A stretch of 47,257 bases of DNA, taken from assembly GCA_029261775.1 (NCBI GenBank), contig JAJDAR010000298.1, forward strand, positions 1 through 47,257. The letters are read 5' to 3'. The stretch is from Deltaproteobacteria bacterium (GTDB taxonomy: Bacteria > Myxococcota_A > UBA9160 > UBA6930). This document shows, one piece after another, positions 40,990 to 47,257 of the stretch. Position 1 is the first letter of the stretch; each line of letters begins with the position of its first letter. A program made the translations under genes and the position numbers. The notes under the pieces are model-generated. The model was not told the origin of the DNA. It did not search any database and was given only the letters and a program-made list of their open reading frames with translations.

Positions 40990-43665
40990 ATGAGCCGACG
41001 ACCCATCCCTCACCGCCTCTTGTGTCTCGGTCTGATCACCCTGGCGGGAGGTACCCCCGGCGAGGCCGCGGAAACGGCCCGAAACGCGCTGTTCGCGGAG
41101 CGCATCACCCTGTCCAACGCGGCGACGCGGCGGGTCGAAGGCCCGGATGCCACCGCTGGCATCGACGATTGGGCCCTCGGCAACGGCGTGATCTGTGCAG
41201 CGGTCACCGACCCTGCCCACGAGTCCGACCTGAGCGATCGCGGCGCCGTCCTCGTCGATCTGGGCCATTGCGGACGCGCCGACGACCAGTGGACGACCCT
41301 CCAACCGATCCTCAACCTGTCCCAGTCCACGGTCGTGCCGGTCTCGGAGATCGAGCCCTCGGTCACGGACGACGAGGCACGGATCCGGACACGCGGTGTG
41401 CTCGACGGGGTCGAGGTCGAAACCCTCTACGCGGTGAGACGCGAACCCGAAACCGCGCTGCACATCACGACCCGCATCACCCGCCTCGAGGAGGGGGGCC
41501 GGTTCTTTTCCTACGGCGCCGTGGTGCTGCACCCCGATGCCGCCCTGCGACCCTTCCATGCGCGGCGGGCCGACCCCCGCGACTCGCGTGGCTTCCAGCA
41601 TCCGGGCGGCGACCCTTCCAGCATCCTGTCGATGCTGGGCGCGATCGTTCCAGCCGACCTGCTGGTCTGGCTCGGCTCCCGCGAGATGGGCCCGCCGATC
41701 GCCTACGGCCTGGAGCTGATCCTGGCCGAGCGCACGGATGCCGACGGACGGATCCGCCCGGTGCCGGGCTTCTCGATCACCGGCCCGAGCTACACGATGG
41801 CCGGCACCCTGGCCCGCCCGCCCTGGCTGGGGAGTTCGGAGGTTCTCGGCGCCCTCGGGCTCGCGCAGGTTCCTTTCATGGATCTGGGCATCGGGGACAG
41901 CCTGCACCTCGAGCGGCGGCTCTGGGTCGGTCGCAACGACGACGTCGCCTCCGTGACCGATGCCCTCTTCGCGGACGCTCCGGGTCTTCGAGCCCGGGTC
42001 GAGGATCCGGCCACGGCCGTCCACATCGACGACCCGCGAGGTCGCCCGATCAGCATGGTCCGGCCCGACCCGCAGGGCCGGATCGCGGCCAGGCTGCCGC
42101 CTGGCCGCTACCAGCTGCGAATCCACGCGCCCGGTGCGCCGGAGACCCGGGTCGAGGTCGACCACCCGTCGCCGAGCGGGGAGCTCGCCTTGCCCCGCAT
42201 TCCGACGGCTCGGGTCGTCCTGCCTCGGGGTCAACCGATGCGATTGGTCTTCCGGGGAGAGACCGGAACCCCCGATCCGATCTTCCGCAGCGACGGATTG
42301 GATCTGCGCATCGGCGGCGAGACCGGGCCGAGCAGCCTCGAGTCCGGGGACGTGGTCCTCGTCGGCGGGCCCGGCGACCCGACCGACGTGGCCCTGGCTC
42401 CCGGGCGCTACCGGGTCTACGCGGTGCGCGGCCCCGAACACTCGGTGACCGAAGCGGTGCTCGAGGTGCCGACCTCCGGTCGGGTGACGCTCGAGATCGC
42501 CGCGCCGGCGCGCCTCTTCGACCTGCCCGACTGGGTGAGCGCGGATCTCCACGTCCATACCGGGGCGAGCTTCGATTCGGCCCTACCCCCGACGTGGCAG
42601 ATCGGAGCCTTCCACGCCGCGGCCGTCGACCTGATCGTCGCGACCGAGCACGACCGGGTCGTCGATCCGCAACCTGCCATCGACGCGCTCGGACTGTCGG
42701 ACGCGCTGATCGGCGTGACGGGCGTCGAGATCACCTCGGAGTTCAAGGGTGGAGCTGCGCCGTTCTCCAATGGTCACTCGAATGCATTTCCGGTCCGGGC
42801 CCGGCCCCTCCGCAACCGCGGCGGGGCACCGCAGGCCGAGGGCCGGAGACTGCGAGACGTGTGGGCAGAGCTGCGGGCGGCGGGGACGCCGATCCTTCAG
42901 CTCAACCACCCGCGCTCGAGCCCCGATCCGGCGGACAACCAGTCCTACCTGAGCCACCTCGCCGTCGAGGGCCGGCCCTTCGACCCGGCGCTGCCGCTCA
43001 CGGCGCCGGTCCATCGCCACTTCGTCGAGGTCGGGCCCGATGGCCTGCGGGACCTCGACTTCGATGCGATGGAGCTGCTCAACGGCTCCAACCAGCCCGC
43101 CTACCTGCGAGGCCGCGCCGACTGGTTCTCCTTGCTGCTCCAGGGCGAGCGGCGCACCGGGACGGCCAACAGCGACTCCCACCGGCTCGGCGAGCCGGCG
43201 GGGCTCCCGCGCAACTACGTCCAGGTCCCCGCCCCCGGACAGGCCCGCCAGACGCGCACCCTTCTGGAACAGGTCCGGCGGGGCGCGCTGTTCGGAACGA
43301 CGGGCCCCCTGCTCCAGGTCCGCCTCGACGAGGCCCGCCTGGGAGATCTCCACGCGGGCGCGGACGCCACCCTTCACGTCGTCGTCCGCGCCGCACCCTG
43401 GGTGCCCGTCTCGGAGCTGCGGGTCTACGTGAATGGCACCCTTGCCGAGGCTCGCGCGATCGAGGCTCCGGCGAGCCTGCAGCTCCCGCTCCACTTCCCG
43501 GCCGACGGGTTCGTGACGGTGGAGGTCGAGGGAGAGGCGGATGACCGCTACGCCGCCGTCGCCCCGGGCTTCGCGCCCTTTGCCTTCACGAACCCCATCT
43601 TCGTCGACGCAGACGGGGACGGAACCTGGCGGGCGCCGGGCCTGCCCTCGGCGGCCCTGCCCTGA
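40990..43665 (+). CDS. CehA/McbA family metallohydrolase, secreted
   Basis: An 891-residue protein with an N-terminal signal peptide (LLCLGLITLAGGTPGEAA) and hence a probable periplasmic place. Residues about 30-370 are an all-beta region, about 390-510 carry repeated beta-sandwich units, and the PHP-like metal domain follows: DLHVHTGASFDS (D519, H521, H523), ATEHDRV, VTGVEIT, LNHPRSS and TANSDSHRLG supply the metal ligands. Members hydrolyse carbamates (CehA, McbA) or are uncharacterised. Related in fold to the DUF3604 protein at 7.4 kb. Confidence 0.85.
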   Translation: MSRRPIPHRLLCLGLITLAGGTPGEAAETARNALFAERITLSNAATRRVEGPDATAGIDDWALGNGVICAAVTDPAHESDLSDRGAVLVDLGHCGRADDQWTTLQPILNLSQSTVVPVSEIEPSVTDDEARIRTRGVLDGVEVETLYAVRREPETALHITTRITRLEEGGRFFSYGAVVLHPDAALRPFHARRADPRDSRGFQHPGGDPSSILSMLGAIVPADLLVWLGSREMGPPIAYGLELILAERTDADGRIRPVPGFSITGPSYTMAGTLARPPWLGSSEVLGALGLAQVPFMDLGIGDSLHLERRLWVGRNDDVASVTDALFADAPGLRARVEDPATAVHIDDPRGRPISMVRPDPQGRIAARLPPGRYQLRIHAPGAPETRVEVDHPSPSGELALPRIPTARVVLPRGQPMRLVFRGETGTPDPIFRSDGLDLRIGGETGPSSLESGDVVLVGGPGDPTDVALAPGRYRVYAVRGPEHSVTEAVLEVPTSGRVTLEIAAPARLFDLPDWVSADLHVHTGASFDSALPPTWQIGAFHAAAVDLIVATEHDRVVDPQPAIDALGLSDALIGVTGVEITSEFKGGAAPFSNGHSNAFPVRARPLRNRGGAPQAEGRRLRDVWAELRAAGTPILQLNHPRSSPDPADNQSYLSHLAVEGRPFDPALPLTAPVHRHFVEVGPDGLRDLDFDAMELLNGSNQPAYLRGRADWFSLLLQGERRTGTANSDSHRLGEPAGLPRNYVQVPAPGQARQTRTLLEQVRRGALFGTTGPLLQVRLDEARLGDLHAGADATLHVVVRAAPWVPVSELRVYVNGTLAEARAIEAPASLQLPLHFPADGFVTVEVEGEADDRYAAVAPGFAPFAFTNPIFVDADGDGTWRAPGLPSAALP

Positions 43666-43680
43666 AGCGGAGCGGGGTGG

Positions 43681-43686
43681 TAGGCT
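43681..43686 (+). promoter_or_regulatory. -10-like hexamer of a leaderless promoter (clpP)
   Basis: TAGGCT ends 9 nt before the ATG at 43696. The region between is pyrimidine-rich (CCCCTTCCC) and cannot serve as a Shine-Dalgarno. Confidence 0.45.
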
Positions 43687-43695
43687 CCCCTTCCC

Positions 43696-44277
43696 ATGAA
43701 GAACGAAGGCAAAGACGAAGCCTCCCTGCTGAACCCCTTGCTGCGGCTCGCGGACCGGCTCTTCGAAGCCCGGACCCTGCTGATCCACGGCGAGGTCACC
43801 TCCTTGCTCGCCCAACAGGTCACGGCCCAGCTGCTCGCGCTCGAGGCCGAGAGTGACGACCCGATCACCGTCTTCATCCATAGCGAGGGTGGACACGTCG
43901 AGGCGGGCGACAGCATCCACGACCTGATCCGCTTCGTGAAGCCGCGGGTGCGCATGATCGGCACGGGCTGGGTCGCCAGCGCCGGGACGCACATCTATCT
44001 GTCGGTCCCCAAGGAGGATCGCCTCTGCCTGCCGAACACCCGCTTCATGATCCACCAGCCACTGGGTGGTGTGGGCGGACGGGCGAGCGACATCCGGATC
44101 GAGGCCGAAGAGATCGTGAAGGCGCGCGAGCGGTTGAACCAGACCATCGCCGACGCGACCGGACAACCGCTCGAGAAGGTCGCCCAGGACACCGACCGCA
44201 ACTACTGGATGTCGCCGGAAGAGGCCCACGCGTACGGCATCGTCGGGCGGATCGTCAGCACGTCCGACGAGCTCTGA
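43696..44277 (+). CDS. clpP: ClpP2-type Clp protease proteolytic subunit
   Basis: A 193-residue Ser protease subunit that should form a tetradecamer with a Clp/Hsp100 ATPase. Nucleophile Ser95 is in GWVASAGTHIYL and His120 in RFMIHQPLGG. The third triad residue is unusual: aligned to E. coli ClpP (DTERDRF), the sequence reads DTDRNYW, so Asn169 replaces Asp. The end YGIVGRIVSTSDEL and the GGHVEAGDSIHD segment resemble the second ClpP paralogue of Pseudomonas aeruginosa rather than the housekeeping ClpP. No ClpX or ClpA gene is adjacent and no propeptide is obvious. Confidence 0.88.
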   Translation: MKNEGKDEASLLNPLLRLADRLFEARTLLIHGEVTSLLAQQVTAQLLALEAESDDPITVFIHSEGGHVEAGDSIHDLIRFVKPRVRMIGTGWVASAGTHIYLSVPKEDRLCLPNTRFMIHQPLGGVGGRASDIRIEAEEIVKARERLNQTIADATGQPLEKVAQDTDRNYWMSPEEAHAYGIVGRIVSTSDEL

Positions 44278-44327
44278 GAGCTTCGGGACCTAGGGTTTCA
44301 CCCAATTCTTGGGGTCCGATGAGGGGG

Positions 44328-44333
44328 TAGGTT
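44328..44333 (+). promoter_or_regulatory. -10-like hexamer of a leaderless promoter (histidine kinase)
   Basis: TAGGTT ends 9 nt before the GTG at 44343. The 65-nt gap after clpP also holds CTAGGGTTTCACCC (44290-44303), which might be a binding site or part of a -35 region; I cannot assign it. Confidence 0.4.
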
Positions 44334-44342
44334 TCCCTTATC

Positions 44343-46928
44343 GTGGATCTGATTCACCCGATCTCGTTCGCGCTGATTCCCGACCTGGTCGCCCTCTCGC
44401 TGGTTTCTCTGGCCCTGGCCTACCTGCTGATCCAGGCCCCCGTGCCCGAGATCAGCGCCCCGTTGCGCTGCGGCGTGACCGGTGCGTTCCTGTTCCTGCT
44501 GGGGGTGACCCTCACCGAGGCCGTACCAGCTGCCGCGGGGCGTTGGCCGGCGCTCGCGCTCAGCTATGGCGGGCACATGCTCTCGGTGCCCGCCTGGCTG
44601 CTGGTCTCTGCGCGTCTCGCGACGATGAACGGCCTTCGACTGCCGGGCGTGCTCGCCCGTCTGGTGAACGGCGCGCCGTGGCTCTTCGTGGGCTTCTTCG
44701 CCGTCTTCGTGACCAGCCCGGTGCACGGCCTGTTCGTGACCCCGATCCCCGGCGAGAGGGAGCTTCATCACGCGCTGTGGGGCGTCTACGCGCTCGCTGC
44801 CTACGGCTCGATCGGCGCGGCGGTCGCGATCCAGGCGCTGCTCACGGTACGGGGAGAGACCCGTCAGGCCCGCCGGCAGGCCGCGGTGCTGCTGCTGGCG
44901 CTGTTCCTCCCGGCGGTCGCGAACCTGGCCTTCGCTGTGCTGCCCCTTCCGCCGGAGGCCGATCCCACGAGCCTCGGCTACGCGGCCGGGATGCTCGTGC
45001 TGGCCGCGGCCGGCGGGCAGCCCCTCCTGGCCATCACCCCCGTGGCCTTCTCCAACGTGCTGCAGCACGACGAGGACGGCGTCGTGCTCACGGACCGATC
45101 CGGCCGCACGCACTATGCGAACCCTGCCGCCCTCGCGCTCTTCGGCCGCTCGGCGCTGGCCGTGGGCAGCCCTGCGCTCGAGGCCCTGGCGCCCAGGCTT
45201 CGGAGCCCGGGCAGCGGGAGCACTCTCGAAGCGACGACCCTCGCAGAATGCCTCCTCGGCGGAGCCCCCTCCGAGCTCCAGGTCGAGCTGCCCGAATCGG
45301 AGCGCGTCCTCCGGATCCAGCACACCCCCGTTCCGAACCGCTTCGGGCGGACCGTGGCGAGGGCGCTGCGCTTTCGCGACGAAACCCAGCTGCACGAGGC
45401 CCGGCTGCGCCTCCGCGAGCAGGCCTCCACCCTCGAAGCAGTGCTGCGCTCGAGCCCCGACGGATTCATCATCGTCGGCGCCGATGACCGCGTCCGCTAC
45501 CTGAACGAGCCCGCCATCGACCTGGTGCAGCTCGATCCTTCGGCTCGAAGCGTCCTGGACGGCAGGCAGCTCAGGTCGCTGATGCGGGAGCGGGCCGAGA
45601 CCCCCCAGGTCGTGGACCGTGTGATCGAGCGCCTCCACCATCGGCCCGAAGATTCCCTGCGCTACGAGCTGCGCCTGAAGGACGGACGGATCCTCGAGAC
45701 GTCCACGGCGCCGCTGCTCGTCAATGGGGAGCTGGCGGGCCGGGTGTGGCAGACGCGGGATCGAACGGCGGAACGGCACAGAGACGAGGCGATGCGCAAC
45801 ACCCAGAAGCTCGAGAGCCTGGGCGTCATGGCCGGCGGAATCGCCCACGACTTCAACAACCTGCTGGTCGGCGTGCTGGGCAATGCCGAGCTCGCCCGCA
45901 TGGCACTGGACGAGCGCTCGCCAGCCTGCGAGCCGCTGGCTGCTGTGCAGCTGGCCGCGGAGCAGGCCAGCGACCTGACCCGCCAGCTGCTCGCCTACGC
46001 CGGCAAGGACGACGACGCGTCCTTCGCCCCGCTCGACCTGCGCACGCTCGTCACCGAGACCCGGGACCTGCTCGCCGTCTCGACACCGCGCGGGGTGGAG
46101 CTCCAGATCGAGCTGCCCTCCGACCCCGCGACGGTGACCGGAGACGTCGCCCAGCTGCGGCAGGTGTTGATGAACCTCGTCATGAACGCGGCAGAATCGC
46201 TGGAGAGCCGGGCCGGGCGGGTCCGCGTGTGCGTCGACCGGACGCGGATCGCGGGGCCCCCGCCCGCGGATCTCGAGGGCCAGGTCCTTGCGGACGGCGA
46301 CGATCTCGTCCGGCTGCAGGTGATCGACGAGGGCTGCGGCATGGACGAAGACACCCGGACCCGCCTCTTCGAGCCCTTCTTCACGACCAAGTTCGCCGGG
46401 CGGGGACTGGGCCTCGCCGCCACGCTCGGCATCGTGCGAGCCCACGGCGGTGCGTTGCGGGTCGAGAGCGTTCGCGGCGAGGGCACCCGCTTCGAGGTCC
46501 TGCTGCCCGCGCGCTCGCAGGTCCTCGAGGAGCCGGCAGCCCGTGCGCGAGCCGCGGCCTGGAGCGGCTCCGGCCGGATCCTGATCGTCGACGACGAGCC
46601 CCACGTGCGAAAGGTCGCACGCACGATGCTCCGCCAGCTGGGCTTCGAGGTCGAGGAGTGCAGCAACGGCCGCGAGGCCCTGAACGCCATCGGCAAGGAC
46701 CCGGGGCGCTATCAGGCCGTGCTGCTCGACCTGGCGATGCCCGTGCTCTCGGGCCTCGACGTGGCGCTCGAGCTGGCGGGCTCCCATCCCGAGCTTCCGG
46801 TCGTGCTCTGCAGCGGACACCCGCTGGGCGCGGAGGGCGGGCTTCCGCCGGTCGCTGCTTCGCTTCGCAAGCCGTTCAGCAAGCAGCAGCTCTCGGACGC
46901 CATGTGTAGTGCGCTGACCGCGGCCTAG
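44343..46928 (+). CDS. Hybrid sensor histidine kinase with 7TM sensor, PAS domains and receiver
   Basis: An 861-residue inner-membrane kinase. Residues 1-235 form about seven helices of the 7TM-type sensor region. Two PAS domains follow (about 245-345, with QHDEDGVVLTDRSGRTHYAN, and about 370-480, with SSPDGFIIVGADDRVRYLNE). The HisKA box AGGIAHDFNNLLVGVLGNAE has the phospho-acceptor His502; the ATPase domain has NLVMNAAESLE and GRGLGLAATLGIVRAHGG. A C-terminal receiver (RILIVDDEPHVRKVART) has phospho-acceptor Asp796 in LLDLAMPVLSG. No partner regulator is adjacent. The GTG start lacks a Shine-Dalgarno. Confidence 0.92.
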   Translation: MDLIHPISFALIPDLVALSLVSLALAYLLIQAPVPEISAPLRCGVTGAFLFLLGVTLTEAVPAAAGRWPALALSYGGHMLSVPAWLLVSARLATMNGLRLPGVLARLVNGAPWLFVGFFAVFVTSPVHGLFVTPIPGERELHHALWGVYALAAYGSIGAAVAIQALLTVRGETRQARRQAAVLLLALFLPAVANLAFAVLPLPPEADPTSLGYAAGMLVLAAAGGQPLLAITPVAFSNVLQHDEDGVVLTDRSGRTHYANPAALALFGRSALAVGSPALEALAPRLRSPGSGSTLEATTLAECLLGGAPSELQVELPESERVLRIQHTPVPNRFGRTVARALRFRDETQLHEARLRLREQASTLEAVLRSSPDGFIIVGADDRVRYLNEPAIDLVQLDPSARSVLDGRQLRSLMRERAETPQVVDRVIERLHHRPEDSLRYELRLKDGRILETSTAPLLVNGELAGRVWQTRDRTAERHRDEAMRNTQKLESLGVMAGGIAHDFNNLLVGVLGNAELARMALDERSPACEPLAAVQLAAEQASDLTRQLLAYAGKDDDASFAPLDLRTLVTETRDLLAVSTPRGVELQIELPSDPATVTGDVAQLRQVLMNLVMNAAESLESRAGRVRVCVDRTRIAGPPPADLEGQVLADGDDLVRLQVIDEGCGMDEDTRTRLFEPFFTTKFAGRGLGLAATLGIVRAHGGALRVESVRGEGTRFEVLLPARSQVLEEPAARARAAAWSGSGRILIVDDEPHVRKVARTMLRQLGFEVEECSNGREALNAIGKDPGRYQAVLLDLAMPVLSGLDVALELAGSHPELPVVLCSGHPLGAEGGLPPVAASLRKPFSKQQLSDAMCSALTAA

Positions 46929-46940
46929 CCGGAGACCCGG

Positions 46941-46957
46941 GGCGCCGCGTGGGCGCC
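46941..46957. terminator. GC-rich hairpin between convergent genes
   Basis: GGCGCC arms (46941-46946 and 46952-46957) with a GCGTG loop, followed by TTCT on the plus strand. It lies in the 31-nt gap between the convergent kinase and AONS-family genes, so it may end transcription in both directions. The T-run is weak. Confidence 0.4.
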
Positions 46958-46959
46958 TT

Positions 46960-47257
46960 CTATCCGGAGAGCACGCCGAGCTCGCGGCCCACGCGGGAGA
47001 GGACCTCGAGGGCCCGCTCCAGGTGGTCGCGAGTGTGGGTCGCCATGTACGAGGTGCGGATCATCGCCCGACCGGGCGGAACGGCCGGGCTCACCACCGG
47101 ATTGGCGAACACGCCCTCCTGCTCCAGGCGTCCGACCATGGCGAAGCAGGTCTCGTCCCGACCCACCAGGATCGGGATCACCGGCGAGGCGGACTCTCCG
47201 GTGTCGAAGCCCAGCAGAGCGAGCTCGCGCTTCATGAAGCGCGTGTTCTCCCAGAGC
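46960..47257 (-). CDS. AONS-family PLP enzyme, C-terminal part (cut by window end)
   Basis: The last about 98 residues of a fold-type I alpha-oxoamine synthase or related class II aminotransferase (BioF, Kbl, Spt group): LWENTRFMKRELALLGFDTG, SASPVIPILVGRDETCFAM, GVFANPVVSPAVPPGRAMIR and TSYMATHTRDHLERALEVLS. The VxPAVPxGxxxxR segment holds the conserved substrate-carboxylate Arg. The reading frame runs on past the right edge without a start. BioF, Kbl and serine palmitoyltransferase cannot be told apart from this piece; lipid-type SPT-like enzymes are common in such genomes. Confidence 0.8.
   Translation of the reverse strand, partial: LWENTRFMKRELALLGFDTGESASPVIPILVGRDETCFAMVGRLEQEGVFANPVVSPAVPPGRAMIRTSYMATHTRDHLERALEVLSRVGRELGVLSG

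Noticed and set aside
1-47257. tRNA, rRNA, insertion sequences, phage or defence genes
   Set aside because: I looked for tRNA cloverleafs, transposase motifs, integrases and nuclease/toxin-antitoxin patterns in the gene products and gaps and found none.

Overview
The window is 47 kb of very GC-rich, densely coded chromosome. It holds 42 genes or gene parts, two of them cut by the window ends. I see no tRNA, rRNA, insertion sequence, phage gene or CRISPR array. The gene content suggests a free-living, lipid- and possibly steroid- or terpenoid-degrading bacterium of the former Deltaproteobacteria (Myxococcota or Binatota/Desulfobacterota_B type). The main families are CaiB/BaiF CoA-transferases, acyl-CoA dehydrogenases (ACADs), crotonases, MaoC hydratases, SDRs, a P450, F420-type LLM oxidoreductases, a fused indolepyruvate:ferredoxin oxidoreductase and a wax-ester synthase. 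A Kbp (YgaU) orthologue and a GT-rich Gram-negative gene set argue against an actinobacterium. The placement is inference; no marker gene is present.

Layout. 1-1.3 kb: end of an unknown gene and an F420-dependent LLM enzyme. 1.3-1.5 kb: a cluster of palindromic repeats. 1.5-6.5 kb (minus strand): a CoA-ester operon of CaiB, two MaoC-fold proteins, ACAD, CaiB and a TMEM220-like protein, driven by a recognisable promoter with an operator in its spacer. 6.6-10.6 kb: nitroreductase, DUF3604 protein, Kbp and a small lipoprotein. 10.7-16.3 kb: a divergent block of P450 and thioesterase against SDR, crotonase, DHRS1-like SDR and a DUF2889 protein. 16.3-20.7 kb: amidohydrolase, two membrane proteins and a methyltransferase. 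20.6-28.5 kb (minus strand): two ACAD/crotonase operons around a PQQ dehydrogenase, then a second LLM enzyme; the ACAD pair carries the same operator as the first operon. 28.6-32.1 kb: fused indolepyruvate:ferredoxin oxidoreductase behind a KstR-type palindrome. 32.1-34.7 kb (minus strand): wax-ester synthase translationally coupled to a histone-H1/HBHA-like DNA-binding protein and a possible lipid-binding protein. 34.9-38.4 kb: serine hydrolase and a rhomboid protease with a long cytoplasmic extension. 38.4-40.9 kb (minus strand): CaiB, a catalytically degenerate isochorismatase-fold protein and a NUDT19-like NUDIX enzyme. 41-47 kb: CehA/McbA metallohydrolase, a ClpP2-type protease, a hybrid histidine kinase and the 3' end of an AONS-family enzyme.

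Together the catabolic genes could activate acids as CoA esters (CaiB), desaturate them (ACAD), hydrate them (MaoC, crotonase), oxidise them (SDR) and either hydrolyse the products (thioesterase) or store surplus acyl-CoA as wax ester or triacylglycerol. The strongest non-coding signals are: (i) a TANNNT hexamer 6-9 nt before the start codon of eight genes that lack a Shine-Dalgarno sequence, which indicates leaderless transcription; (ii) an almost identical operator at two operons 21 kb apart; (iii) two-part palindromic repeats that supply stop codons between convergent genes.
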